Assembly: GCA_034401795.1 (NCBI GenBank)
Contig: CM067367.1
Location: 30,053,190 to 30,117,189 of the forward strand
From: Chaetoderma sp. LZ-2023a
Taxonomy: Eukaryota; Mollusca; Caudofoveata; Chaetodermatida; Chaetodermatidae
Direction of reading: 5' to 3'
DNA: 64,000 nt
Numbering within the stretch: position 1 is the stretch's first letter; every line of letters starts with the position of its first letter. Positions 10,935 through 22,840 of the stretch are shown here, one piece after another. Under the pieces are notes generated by a model. It made no database searches and was not told the origin of the DNA. It saw nothing but the letters and a program-made list of their open reading frames with translations. The translations under genes and the position numbers were made by a program.

Positions 10935-12994
10935 TTAACAGTACTGAGAATCGATTTGGAAGTCATTTTTGATTTGTTGTCTAGGATTTGAAAGTACGTT
11001 ACTATTTATAACTGTATTTGGGCTGCCATTTAATGAGTGCGGTCTTAATATGTATGGTATGGCTGGTATTGTGTTTTCTGGTAGGTTGCATCTTGATAAG
11101 GAATGTAGCTGTTTTGCAACGGATTCCTCCCACGTGTCCTTCCAAGCTGAAAATTCTGGTGTAAAGAGTTTAAGCATGTGGTTAGATAGTTGATGATGTT
11201 TTCTGAGAGGAATCTAGTACCATGTACAGTTGGGTGTATATGGTCATAGAAGAGTTCACTATACACTGATCCACTGGGGTCCATAAAAAGCTGGGAATTG
11301 TCCACCAGTGTCATGTGCAATTTCTCGCCTAAGTTATATAACATACTGTTGAAGTGTAGTGTAACACTGTGGTGATGCTCATTTTGTGATCGTGGTAGGA
11401 GAGTTGATACAAAGATATGGATATTTGGAGAGATATCGCTAATTCTTTGTATCATAGAGGTATAATCGCCTATCATGCGCTGTGGGTTGCTTATATAAAT
11501 GCCATTTGATCCAACGTGTATCACTATTGCATCATGGCTGATTGGAGAAATGTGGTTTTGTATCTGGCTTTGTACATCACAAATTTTTGCACCTCACAGA
11601 GTTCTTATATTGATGTTCAGTTCATTGTTGGACATGTATCTGCCACTGAGTTTTCTGAGGGTGGAGCTTCCAATTACAAGGACTCGTTTTCTCACATCTA
11701 TGTTGCGGTTTGTCTTGCCCAGTGTATTGTATACTGGAATCGGCGAACTAGTAAATTGGATGTCTGCCTGCTTGTGATAGTTATTCCTGTTTTGGGTTGT
11801 GTTTGTATTTTGTTTCATAGGGTTTCTCGCGTGCGTGAAACCATATGTAGGGTGTCCATAGTTTGAGTTAGTTTTATCTGTAAGTGTGCCATTCTGCTGT
11901 AGTACTGGAATGGGTCTACTGGGTTTTATGGTCGAGGCAATCTTTGTTACATTGCTATATGTGTTGTCAGGTTGTAGGCCTTTTACGTTTAGCGACATAG
12001 TTTGAGTATTACTTGCTAAAGCGTCACGATACAGAGTGGATGTGGTTTGTTGCATTTGCTTCTCGTGATCTTTAGTTTGGAGATTTATAACTTGACTGTC
12101 TAATTTCTCTATGTTTTCCTGTATTTTTTTACTTGCTTTACAAGTTCATGTAGTATGGCGTTCTCTACTACATTGCAAGGTGAAGTTGTATTTGGGTGTT
12201 TTGCGATGGCTTGGTTGTTTTGATTTCTAATTTCTGATCCATTGCCTGTTACAAGACTGGTAGGTTGCGAGCTTGTGATTGGTACAACAGGTTGGTTGGC
12301 ATGGATACAGATGTTAGTTTCATTATTTCTTGCTACTACTGGGTTAGATGGTACATCCGATGCTTCGTATTCAACATGATGGTTAGCAGCACCTAGCACC
12401 ACAGTCTTGGGCACTTTGTCTGTCATGTTGCTTCCATTGTTTAACCATTCTAGATATTCTGAGATATGTCTTGCGATTGGTGTGCAATCACAGCATGTGT
12501 ATCGTCGTTTTGAAGTTGTTAGTGCTGATAGCATATACGGAGGCAGATTAGTGCAAACATAATGCTGCCACTTTTTACAGGAATAGCACATTAGCATGTA
12601 TTTGTTGTTTGGTAGGGAACATTTTGCTGTACAAAATATGTTGCCAGTTGAGAAAGTGTTTTCATTATCATCTTCATTTGCCATGTCTGAGACAGAGACG
12701 ATGTCGTTAGTGGTGTGCAATGGTGTTAGGTTTTGCCAATATGCCAACAGGGGAAATAGTAATGGAGAGATTTGATGTTTCATGGGATGTTCCATGATCA
12801 ACTGGTGGTGGAGATGTAGTAGTCACATTAGTGGTAGTGGTAGCGGTAAAAGCAGTTATGGGTGTTGGTGCTACGGATGGTGGAACTTTGGTGCTTAGAC
12901 AACGTTTTTCGTAGCAATTGTCGCAAAGCATTAGGTCGGCTGGACTGTTTCTATCTTTGAGATACCCTGTACAACAATCCTCACAGTAACCCAT
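10935..12994 (-). pseudogene. CR1-like ORF1 with PHD finger and SGNH esterase
   Basis: Begins MGYCEDCC, with paired Cys (CEDCC, CDNC), followed by a Thr/Pro-rich linker (12707-12994). The next piece (12109-12801) has a PHD-like pattern: C-x3-C, MLMCYSCKKWQHYVC, CCDC. A frameshift in a run of seven T (12124-12130) separates it from a coiled-coil-like segment. The esterase follows: block I Gly-Ser-Ser (VIGSST, about 11650), block III HVGSNG (about 11510) and block V DHIHPT.HG (about 11240). A single TGA lies just after 11594. Kapitonov and Jurka described this domain pair in CR1-like elements. The esterase Ser, Asn/Asp and His positions look retained. Confidence 0.85.
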
Positions 12995-13140
12995 AGTGTC
13001 TAGTGATTGTATGTAGGTCCACTATCTATGCACAGACGTGTTGTGTAAGAGAAAAACATATGTGTAAAGACGAAACACACCACATAGACATATAAGGGTG
13101 TTGGATTAGTGAGAGTTATTTCCTTTGTCCCGTGGCCACT

Positions 13141-14689
13141 CAGTGAAAGAGAAAGACATGGGAACAGTCGGAAATAAACATGTATGACAATCTTAGCGAA
13201 GACAGAGACAGTATATATGGTAACTCTGAATTTTGCATTTGATTCATGCCATATGCTTGTCAGGTCTGAGTTTTTGTGTTATAATGTATGTTTGATGATT
13301 GTTTTAATTAATATGCAATTTATTTTTATTTTTGCTTTATTTATTTTTATTTTTATTTATTCAAATTTTATTATTTTATTTATATTTATTTTGTACTGGA
13401 AGTAATATACAAGTTACGTAATATACAACTGTTTTTGTTATTACTGATTTATGTTCTACAAAGCCGCATATGTCTCCAGCCAGCGATCAGTATACAGCCC
13501 TGAGAATGCACTAAACGGTACAAGAAGTGTGGTTGCCAACCGGTAAACAATAGTCCCGGAAACAGGTTACACACTTTAAAAAATCAGTCTGCCCAAAGTT
13601 TATTGACCATAGTAAATAATCCTTGACGGAAATAAATCTAGCTATACTACTAAATATCTATTTGGCTCTATCTGCACCATTAAATAATAGCTAACATAAG
13701 CGAAGAATGATTTTGAATATCCAAAATTTCAAAAACGGCGCCTTTGACCCGTCCGTTTCGATCTTGATTCGGCGTTCTGTGTGAACTTGTTCCCAGGCAG
13801 CCTTCACATTCATACCATTGTCAGTTAATCAATCGCTAATAAGGGAGAAGGGATATACTTTGTGTGGACCAATCGCATTTGACAGCTTTATGTTAGTTAT
13901 CAAGCTCAATAAGATAGTAATGTATCTTACCCATTCGTATCTCACCAGATCTACTTCGATACGAGATCGAGAAAAGTATCTCGTATGCGTTGAGTAGCCG
14001 TTGGCGTAGTGATTTCCACCAGAATATGGTGGAAGAGAGAATTGAAACTTAAAAGGACACGAGCGCTATTCTCTTCATACAAGACAATATTAATCCACGT
14101 AAAACGAGATGATAGTAGCCAATAGTAGTCTGTATGACAAGTAGTTAACAGAAAAATAGTCCCTCTAAATTCGTCGTAAAATTCAAATCTGGCGCACATC
14201 TGTCGCACACAAAATGAGGCCAAGAATTTGCTGACGATGCGTGGATGTTGATATCACACGAACCACTGGACGGATCGAGTCGTTTTTAATGTCTGTATCA
14301 AGCTAGTGATACAGAGGTAAAGATGGTATCAAAATCAACACGATCCACAGTGTTGCTTTTACTGTCCGCTACAGAGATAGAATGGGTCACGATCTGTATG
14401 GTCTCCGAAGTGGAGTCTGTGCAACAGTCTAGTTGTTGTGATAACGTAATAAGATTGCCGGTCAATACATTAGAGGTGTATTCTCGAAGAAGCCAAACCT
14501 CTATTTTTAGATTGGTATCTTACCTTGGTGAGTATCTTGACAAAAAGCAAAGTAAAATAAATGCATATTTTACATTCCTATTTAAATAAAATGTCAATGT
14601 ATACATGAATAAGTATTTTCCATGAAATTTACCCAATATTCCCAAAATTCTTGCCTTTTGAACATTCCCCAAATAATCCGTGGAAACTT
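13141..14689. other. AT-rich sequence without recognised genes
   Basis: Contains a T/A-rich simple tract (13310-13400, attttt-type units). A minus-strand frame at about 14300-14480 is open for roughly 80 codons but I cannot match it to anything. No other feature seen. Confidence 0.4.
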
Positions 14690-16790
14690 TCCAAAATTCA
14701 CAGAAAGTTTCCATGTCTTTGCAACCCTAATCGAGACGCTTCGTTTCCGTATCAATTAAGTCTACAACATATCCGTACTACATTTCTAGTAGCAGGCCTA
14801 GTGAAAAAACTTAGATGGGGACTGGGGTGGTTCTTCTGTAGTGCTCCCTCACAAATGACAGCGCTGCGGCAATGTAGCATGTAAACAGTGACAGAGAGGC
14901 CATCTCTCTCTCTGATGAACCGATTGAGTTCTCGACCTCTGCAGACTGCAAATTTGTGACTGATACTCTCAACATGGTATTTACCAATAAGCTATAGCAT
15001 TATTGCTAATCGTAGCTCATCGTCATTACATCCAGTTTGGCATATAATTCCATGATCATGGACCTTTTGATGTGGCGAAGGTCTGTGACATACCAATGCC
15101 CATTGCCCATATTATGAATGCACCAGTATTTTGACATGGCAGCTAACACAAGCATTCGCTGCACCCATACAATGCCTGCGCAACTGCGTCCTTGGTTAAA
15201 CCAGTTCAAGCAGACTCCAGTGAAATTGTCAATCTTTTTGCGGATATGGCACCATCATATTGGGCAGAATCTTCTGCTTACTGTTTAGGAGAATAGTAGG
15301 TCACATGTTTGCTGGAGATCCAGGTGGCTTCTTGGGTTTGGGCAGCGCAATAAGGCCAGTTAGGGAACCTTCTGCAAGAGACTTCATGAGGTGTTACGTG
15401 CAGGCAGAATTTACAATGTGTCTTATTGGTTTTAAAATGCTATCACCTGCAGTACACACTTAAACAGCTTATTGCTAATGCAACCCGGTCCCCGTGCACA
15501 CCCATTGTTCAGGATCGTTAGTCCTTTATGACTTCAGATGTGAAACGCAGCATCCAGATCGGTTGTATTACTTGACAACTCCTACTACATTGTCAACTGA
15601 TGTTTCGATGCCTTAGAGTACCCTGCATAAGACCTCATTTTGAATAGAATTGATGTCGATGGTTGCAATCCAGAACTGTGGCACGGATCCGGTAGCAGGG
15701 GTGGGGCAAAGGGCCATGCTGGGTTCAACCCGGAGAATTTTGAATGCCTAGAAAGTATTTCCTGCATTTCCAGAGGTAAATATGCACCTTCACTGTCTAT
15801 CAAAACCTAGCTTACTTAAATTATCTATTTCATGTCATGAAATGTACGCTTCGACAATGTCAGGAGAAACGACACACCCCGTCCCGTCCCTCCCCCACCC
15901 CACAGGCTACGGTCGTTCTACATACTCCCCAAGGTCTTTAAGGATGACATTTGGGTGGTGGTATGACTGACAATGCTCTCTAGATCATAGCTTTGCCACT
16001 TTGGTTGACATGGTCCTTATACATCAGGTAAGTGTGCTTCATCTGAATGTGGATGCCCACGGGCTTATATCTGTGACAACATAGCACCTAGAGTTCTGGC
16101 AGAGTGGCGTTGCGTTACCATTACACATCGCTTAATCAGTTTGGTTAAAGACAACCTTCAAGCCTGTTTGTAGTTGTTCGGTGATCTGGTGGGTATTTGA
16201 AATCTATGCTTGGGGCAAAAGGACATGAAAACTGGTGAACGTAATCAGTACATTTCTATTGTTGTTACCATTGCCCAACACACCTGCTTAATCGTGATGT
16301 CTGCATTGCGGAGTCTACTTAACTTGGCGGAGTTAAAATCTCTAAACACAAATAGACGAATAGTTGCCATCTACCTGGAATCGTGATAGCTGAGCTCAGT
16401 TCCAACTTCGGCATAGAACAACTCAAGTAGGAAATGTCTCTCTTGAATCTTTCGGCAGTTGGACCATACAGGCTAACAATGTAACATTTAGTGCTAACAT
16501 GGTCCCATTTTACAGTGCCAGGCCAGCGATTGCTAAATAATTTGTTAATGTAACCAAGATTTAAAGCGTAGTCGAAGAACCTGTCCGATTCTTCTCATCT
16601 GCATGAGAATCAGTTTCTGCCCACTCTGAAGTTGCTGCTCTGAGTGAGATGTCAAATTTTTCTCCTGAGTACATTACAATGTTCATCTTGTAGTGTTCAA
16701 AATGTGTTCCTAATATCTGCTCCTTTTCGCTATCATGCAGGCGGATAATGCCAGATATATTAATGTTTATATATTTAGACATCATTTTTT
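14690..16790 (-). pseudogene. Ancient LINE relic: possible endonuclease plus reverse transcriptase
   Basis: Heavily decayed. The best part is the RT. Minus-strand translation of 15304-15353 gives LIALPKPKKPPGSPANM, a typical pre-finger motif. 15141-15200 gives QGRSCAGIVWVQRM, the GRSC motif. About 15090-15125 reads MGIGMSQTF, matching the usual MGxDMSxAFD box with its Asp replaced. About 14850-14900 resembles the QGDSLSPVLF region in garbled form. Upstream, around 16330-16420, a weak endonuclease-like RDFNSAKL is visible. Frames change repeatedly and stops are frequent. The clade is uncertain. It probably sits in a G-alpha-o intron. Confidence 0.5.
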
Positions 16791-17464
16791 ATTATATATA
16801 AAGAGAACGTACGTTAAATTTTAATCACAGGTGATTAAGACAGCACAATACGATATTTAGTGCTTTAATTCAGCGTAATATAAATGTATAATCTATCTAT
16901 CTATTTATCGGTACCTGGTACTTTTGAAAAATAAAGCCAAGTTAATAGAATAGTCTTCGCGTTGGACACATTGATAGATGCAGTTTCGTATTGTCTTCCG
17001 TTGCTCGGGAAGCCTCAATACCACAAGAAGACCATCATTGTGATAACCAGGTGATATCCACCTTGTTTTTAGATAAAACTAAGGGATCTGCTATAACAGA
17101 TCCCACGCATTTGGATATATCTTGGCCTATATAGCGAGTGTGCTGAATATTTTACCTCTTCATGAAGATCAGCTAGGTAGGTTTCTATCGGAGGTGATGT
17201 ATAAATAGCACTAACTGTCTGATAGTATTTGCAATACAGTAGACTATTTCCGTATACGTGGGCACACGTGTTAGATTATATATAGGCGTTTCATTAACAC
17301 TTACATGGCTATGATATTAATACAATAATATTGATGCTGGATATCTGCCAGGGTGTAATCGATCCGTAAGGGCAAAAAATAGGAAATGGCTCGGTGCGAC
17401 GTGTCAGCCCTTCTTCACATAAAAATTTGTCATGATCTCTTAAGCCAACACCCACTTAGATTGT
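16791..17464. other. Intronic or intergenic AT-rich sequence
   Basis: I see no gene, palindromic repeat or RNA here apart from short AT tracts (ctatctatctattt, near 16900). Confidence 0.4.
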
Positions 17465-17640
17465 CCGACGAGTCAAGACGCCTGTGCAATGGTTCTGAGA
17501 AGTATCCATTATTTGCAGGACAAGAAATCATTTTTTGAAAATTTACCACTTAAATTAAATTTTCAAATTTTACCTCTTTTCCTGCAAATGAACATTTATT
17601 AAGCACAAATTTAACTTTTCTTGATCAATCTGACTATTAA
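17465..17640. repeat. Hairpin MITE family B copy, 3' end hit by a family C element
   Basis: Shares the family pattern: tccattatttgcaggacaag, attttttgaaaatttaccact, then a complementary arm (tttcaaattttacct, cctgcaaatgaacattt). It ends at gactattaa, where a family C element begins at the TTAA. Confidence 0.65.
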
Positions 17641-17848
17641 AGGTGCATATTCACAGCAAAATGACTTAAAAAAGAATTTTTTTAAAATTGTATACATTTA
17701 GAGGTTTAAACTGTGGGCATAGATGTAATGAAAGAAAATAAAACTTAACATATGATGATTTCGTATAAATTAATAGTGTTTTAAGTTGTGAATTTAAATT
17801 ATTGACTCGTACCTCTTTTCAAATTTCTCAACTTAAAAAATTATACAT
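17641..17848. repeat. Palindromic TTAA MITE family C, truncated
   Basis: Starts TTAA then aggtgcatattcacagcaaa, identical to the start of the full copies at 50726 and 53139. It stops at about 17848, half-way through the element, next to an unrelated hairpin. Confidence 0.75.
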
Positions 17849-17850
17849 TA

Positions 17851-17922
17851 TGGCAACATCACTCTGGGCAGTTCTTGTGGAGCCACGTGACTCAACAAGA
17901 ACTGACCAGAGTGACGTTGCCA
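17851..17922. repeat. 72-bp inverted repeat (hairpin)
   Basis: Arms of 28 bases (tggcaacatcactctgggca... and ...tgaccagagtgacgttgcca) pair with two mismatches around a 16-base loop containing cacgtg. Found once here, at the broken edge of a family C MITE. Confidence 0.7.
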
Positions 17923-18334
17923 GCGACCATCAGTTAGTGCTGAAGAAGTGACCGAAATGGTCATGAAATCTACATTCAAACAAGTTCTACATCCCGGAGA
18001 GGTAAATAATATTTCTTTATTTTGAATCATCCTGGGATCGGGACCAACAATTTCGGAAATAAGATAAAGATCTTCGTCTGTACTCTGTTCAGTGTTCACT
18101 AAGAAAGCCATCCAGCAGCAGGGAACCGTAATGAAGTGATGTCAGCACATGTCCGTTTTGTAGGCAGAACCAAGAAATGTGTTGTGCAGAAGATTCCTGA
18201 CCATTGTTGGATAAAAGGTAATGAGGCAGCAAATAGTCTCGCAAGAGAAGCCCGGAAAATTACCCCCAAAACAGTCATGTCTCACTTCCAGAGGAAAAAA
18301 CTATTCTAAAAAATAAGCTTCAGAAGAAATGGTT
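17923..18334. other. Unannotated sequence
   Basis: I see no supported feature. A short minus-strand ORF reaches into it (17848-18111), but it runs through the hairpin and has no recognisable motif. Confidence 0.35.
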
Positions 18335-18455
18335 ACGGTTACCGAACCAGCCATTCTAGTGGTACATTTTCAAACATAGTCTTCACTTGTCCTGCAGATG
18401 GGCAATCAATCAACAAATATTTTGACTTTTTGACAAAATTGAGTCATTGAAAGGC
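18335..18455. repeat. Half copy of hairpin MITE family B
   Basis: Only the right arm is present: ccagccattctagtggtaca, ttttcaaacatagtcttcac, cctgcagatgggcaatcaat, tgacaaaattgagtcattga. Confidence 0.65.
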
Positions 18456-18945
18456 TAAATACGAACACCAGGTGGGCTTGGCAGTGAACCATTGATGGTA
18501 TTTGATTAGGATCTAAGTGTAAAGCCTTTTATGATACTACAGGTAAAACAATGACTTCGTTATTAAACACAAGCATTTATCTACATTGCCCGGCGAACCA
18601 CTGTCTGCAACAAATGTAACTTATTTTATGCTTAAAGTGTTCAAAACTGTGAATTATGATTGGCAATGGGCCATGGGGATACACCCACTCGATCTCAACC
18701 CAAACGTAATATAGTATGATAGTAGTCCTTCAGCGGTTCCTCACAAAGCTACATATTCTACATATTACGAGTATTGCTTGGGAAGGCAGGCAGGCAAGGT
18801 TACTCGGTCAGTCCAGTGTACTGCTGTTCTAACAACCGTAGGAGAATCGTCAGTATTCTCACCAACCCACTCAGTCGCACTAGGTTTAGTTGGTTATGTA
18901 TAGAAATATGCACACTATCTGACAGCTGTCATCTATTAGTTACAG
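18456..18945. other. Unannotated sequence
   Basis: Nothing recognised. The ORF at 18774-19049 runs into a MITE and is not credible. Confidence 0.35.
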
Positions 18946-19144
18946 TTAACCCTCTCATTGCGACGCCGGCCTCTGCAGCACTCTTGAGGAACATTCATTT
19001 GCAGGCCAAGAATTTTTTTTTAAATTTACCACAGTCATTCCAATGGTGAATTAAAAAAAATACTCTTCTCTTGGCCTGCAAATGAATAGTCAATAAGAAA
19101 ATATGTTAATTATCTTGACCAAATTTAGCTATTAAAGGGCTAAA
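18946..19144. repeat. Hairpin MITE family B copy
   Basis: Begins TTAACCCTCTCATTGCGACG and ends attaaagggctaa, giving TTAA-CCC...GGG-(C)TAA termini. The inner arms pair: cttgaggaacattcatttgc and gcctgcaaatgaatagtc. Confidence 0.75.
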
Positions 19145-19194
19145 CTGTTTGATTGACCACCTTCATTTTCGAACCAAAAATAGAGCATCTTTGT

Positions 19195-19405
19195 TATCCA
19201 TTTAATGGTCAAGAGTTGTCAAGAAAATTGAAAATTGTGCTTAGTAAATGTTAATTTGCAGGCCAAGAGAAGACTATTTTTGAGAATTGGCCACCGGAGT
19301 GACCGGCTCCGTTACAGAAATCAGTGGTAAATTGTAAGAAGTAGTCTTTTCTTGGATTACAAATGGAGGTTTCTCAAGACCACTACAGAGACGGGTGTGG
19401 GCGAT
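19195..19405. repeat. Hairpin MITE family B copy, reverse orientation
   Basis: Contains atttgcaggccaagagaaga, ggagtgaccggctccgtta, tggtaaattgtaagaagtag and tttctcaagaccactacaga. This is the family B pattern with the GGTCTTGAG end on the right. Confidence 0.7.
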
Positions 19406-19582
19406 TTTGCTAAGATAGGTGGCCGAGGACCGTGATATCATTGATATTGGGGAAAAATCCGTCATGCTTGACGTACCGGATACTATTTCTTGTATTGATA
19501 ATATATGTATTTGACTGTTCCCAACACACTCCTGAATTTTGCGTCCTAGACAAGTACTTTAGTTGTTATTTCAATATTAGAA

Positions 19583-19965
19583 TCCAGTTTTAGCTATGCC
19601 ACGCCCATCTCTAGCTAAGCTCCATCCACGCTTTGGACCTATTGGGATCAATCGATCCCTGTGCTCTCTGAATCCCAGTTTCCAGAAAACCATAAGGTAA
19701 GCTGTTGAATATTTTGAAACTAATTTGACCAGGTGATGTTGCTGCCATAGGCTGCTGTCTATCAGTGCCCAGTCAAATTAGTTTCAAAATATGTAATCGA
19801 ATGTGTATTAAATAGTAAAAACATACAATTCGTACAACTTGACCATTAATCGTTTAATACGACTAAATCGTGTCATTCATTACGTAATTGATTATGACGT
19901 CAGCCTATATGTGACATAGCTGATTATGACGTCATATGATTGACTGAGAAACTGAATTTCTCAAT
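19583..19965 (+). repeat. MITE family A copy
   Basis: Has the family A order: ttttagctatgccacgccca, ctagctaagctccatccac, gggatcaatcgatc, then gttgaatattttgaaactaa with a complementary arm (agtcaaattagtttcaaaat). It continues with acatacaattcgtacaactt and two TGACGTCA palindromes (19895-19902, 19927-19934). Confidence 0.8.
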
Positions 19966-20114
19966 TCGCACATCAATTTATGCATAATAGAATTTCAGAG
20001 CAACAGATGAATCCATTTCTAACTTATAATGACCAGCCCATATCTAGATAGCTCCGCACACTTTGAATAGATTTTAGCACATTGAACAATAACTCCCAGA
20101 ATACCAATTGATCT

Positions 20115-20410
20115 TTTCCAGTTTTAGCCATGCCCTGTCTATCTCCAGCTAAGCTCCACCCACACATAGATCGTATTGGGATCGATCGATCACTGAACTC
20201 CCTATTTCCAGAAAACTACACAGGCAAGCTGTTGAATATTTTGAAACTAATTTGGCTGGGTGATGTTGCTTTAGTTTCAAAACATTCAACTACATTTTTA
20301 TTAAATAGTAGACATACAATTCTAGTAAGCGTTTAAGGCGGACTAAATCGAGTCATTCATGCTGCTGATGATGACGTCATATGATGGATGGATAAACTGG
20401 AAAGGTTCCT
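20115..20410 (+). repeat. MITE family A copy with short loop
   Basis: Same order as the copy at 19583. The hairpin is at 20230-20292 with part of its loop deleted; TGACGTCA at 20372-20379. Confidence 0.8.
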
Positions 20411-20416
20411 TGCAAG

Positions 20417-20530
20417 GTAGATATACAGGTAAGCTGTTGAATATCTTGAAACTAATCTAGCTGGGCTGTTGTTGCCTACAGTCAAATTGGTTTCAAAATA
20501 TCAAAGGCATACAATTCAAACACTCATGAC
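20417..20530 (+). repeat. MITE family A fragment
   Basis: Core hairpin gctgttgaatatcttgaaac / cagtcaaattggtttcaaaa with short flanks. Confidence 0.7.
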
Positions 20531-20654
20531 GCGCCATTGCCCCCTTCTTGACATACCTGTGTGATTTGCATTGTGCCTAGCGGTGACACCTCCATTACTA
20601 ACCCTTTGAACGCGAAAGGTCAAAACTACACAATCATATTCGATTTAATTAAAA

Positions 20655-20757
20655 TTCTGTTGAATATTTTGAAACTAATTTGACTGGAAGCTGTTGGCTG
20701 CCTATTGCAGCAACGGGTTCCTGTCAAATTTGTTTCAAAATATCCAACAACTTACCC
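20655..20757. repeat. MITE family A core hairpin
   Basis: gttgaatattttgaaactaa ... tgtcaaatttgtttcaaaat, with gctgttggctgcc / gcagcaacgg in the loop. Confidence 0.75.
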
Positions 20758-21337
20758 GTATAGCGACCGTGAAATTGGGACTTTTGGGAATTCAGGGTTA
20801 AACATTCGTTATTTCCTTCCTCCGTTCCTCGATTTACACGCTTGTGTTCAGATGAGGGATCCTGTCACCTGTAGGTCAGATACCCGGGCCATTCACCTCC
20901 CTTTCAAAAAACAATGTCCCCATGTCCCCATTTATATAAGCTGAATAATAAATTTAAATTTCTGACACCATACGGCGTAAATAAATTCCTATTTTTAGCT
21001 ATCTGCAGAAAACGTCGGATATCGACATTTGGCCACGGACAAAACACATATCGGGTCGTTAGTGGGGTGGAGATGCGGGTGGGCACGTGGGTATGGGTAT
21101 ATTTGACCATACAATAAACTAGTAGCATTATATAAGCTACACATGTTTGTAGATGTGTCATAAATCCTCTGGTCATAAAATCAATAGATTGATTGGACAT
21201 ATAAAACTCCCATAATCCGTGTATGCACATAAGATCTTCCAGCCAACGTAGCCGCTTTACACCTTAACACATTTAACCCATTCACAGTAAGCCGATTGAA
21301 AATTCAGCTTGGGAAATGTTCAGGGTCGAATAATGCT

Positions 21338-21424
21338 GAATATATTGACAGCAAATTGACTGAATGTTGTTGCTGCTTCAGGACGCAACAACATTCAATC
21401 AATTTGTTGTAATGTATTCAGCCA
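21338..21424. repeat. Variant core hairpin related to MITE family A
   Basis: tgaatatattgacagcaaat and its complement attcaatcaatttgttgtaa flank gttgttgctgcttc / gacgcaacaac. The stem is about 38 bases and nearly complete. Confidence 0.65.
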
Positions 21425-21589
21425 ATTTCGTAATCTGCGGTACTCAGGTTAGCTCTTTTTTTGTTTTAGACTTGTGATTGCAAGGGTTAATTTATGTTAC
21501 GCGAGGAACGTGAAAAACTCTCCCTTGCTAAACTCAAGCTGTTGAGGGTCAACAATGCTAGGCTATCAGCGTATTAGACAAACGTCAAT

Positions 21590-21780
21590 AAAATCTAAAT
21601 ATGTGCTTATTGGATGTACAGGCGTAGGCCAAGTGGAGACCTTTGTGTAATTTTACCACTGGAATGACTGGCTCGGGTCTCATTCCAGTGTAAAAATTTA
21701 AAAAATAGTCTTCTCTCATACAAATCGTCATTCTTCAACACCACTGCAGAGACCGTTTTTGCCATAAAGGGGTTAATCTA
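21590..21780. repeat. Hairpin MITE family B copy
   Basis: Contains ttttaccactggaatgactg and its complement (ctcattccagtgtaaaaatt). It ends ccataaaggggttaa. Confidence 0.7.
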
Positions 21781-22674
21781 ATCTTATTCCTTGTCATGTA
21801 TCTTCGGAGCGAATAACTAATTACACTTAAAGGGGAACTATCGACTGGTTTATTTTATTCAGACTTAATTTGACAGCGGATCGAGTTAAAATCTCAGGCT
21901 ATTTATTAATAATGCAGAAAGATCAACCAACATATTAATAAACTAATCTATTAGTTCTATAGTAATTAATCAAACACATGGGTTTATCCAGGAATTTCGT
22001 CAATGGGGTGGGCAACTTAATTGAATACAGGTACAATGCCTATACAATTTGCATTTAAATCGCAAAACGTGTGTAAATCCAGAAAATTCATGAGGATGGA
22101 GGGGGGGGGGGCAATGATCCCCCTTTATTCACACCCCCCCCCCCCCCCCCCCCCCCGATAAAACCCTGAGCAATACATAATGTAAATCGCTAGGTCAGGT
22201 GGCTTCTATATTTGTCACTATAATACAGTGCAGAAAGGAGCGTTGACGCACTCACGCACGCACTCGCACACCTGTAATGCAGGCTGCGGATATTCCTGCC
22301 AAACGTGTGATACATCGCGTATGAGATACATTTTAATATAGTGCCTACCTGTAATATGCTCCAGACATTCAAAGCAGGGAATTTTCGTAATTAATATGTA
22401 CATAAATTAACACGCATTCGTGTGGATGCATCTTTGTCATAAGGCATATTAAATACAATACTATTATAATTGCTAGAGTTCGTTATCGTAATAAGGACGA
22501 CGTTTAGTAATCGCTCCAATAAAATGATCGTTTTAAACAGGTTGTTACACACACATGCATATCCATACGCATATCTGAAACACTGTCTATAACGAGCGGC
22601 TGATTTTTAGGAGCAACTAGTGGTTCTAAGACGAGCCGTTCAAAGACTGGTGGTAACAAGACATTCATCTTAAC
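21781..22674. other. Unannotated sequence with G and C homopolymers
   Basis: An 11-base G run (22101-22111) and a 23-base C run (22134-22156) are the only distinctive features. No credible gene. Confidence 0.4.
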
Positions 22675-22840
22675 TCCTTAACAAACACGCCGACCGTGGG
22701 TCTTGAGAAATGTCCATTTGCAGAACAAAAGAATACTATTTTCGAAAAATGAACAACTGGAATGACTGGCTCCATAACCGAGACAGTGATAAATATTCAA
22801 AAATAATATTTTGTTCAGCAAATGAGCATTTTCTATGATA
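22675..22840. repeat. Hairpin MITE family B copy
   Basis: cgccgaccgtgggtcttgag, aatgtccatttgcagaacaa, actggaatgactggctcca, then the complementary arm ending gttcagcaaatgagcatttt. Confidence 0.7.

Larger units (their letters stand above)
7731..13140 (-). mobile_element. Near full-length CR1-like LINE, minus strand
   Basis: Reading from high to low coordinates: ORF1 with a cysteine-rich N-terminus, a PHD-type finger and an SGNH esterase; ORF2 with an APE endonuclease and reverse transcriptase; a short 3' UTR; and a (GAT)n tail. This ORF1 arrangement (PHD plus esterase) is established for CR1-like LINEs. The 5' end is not defined; ORF1 starts at 12994 and I place the edge loosely near 13140. 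Multiple stops and frameshifts show an inactive copy. Confidence 0.85.
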
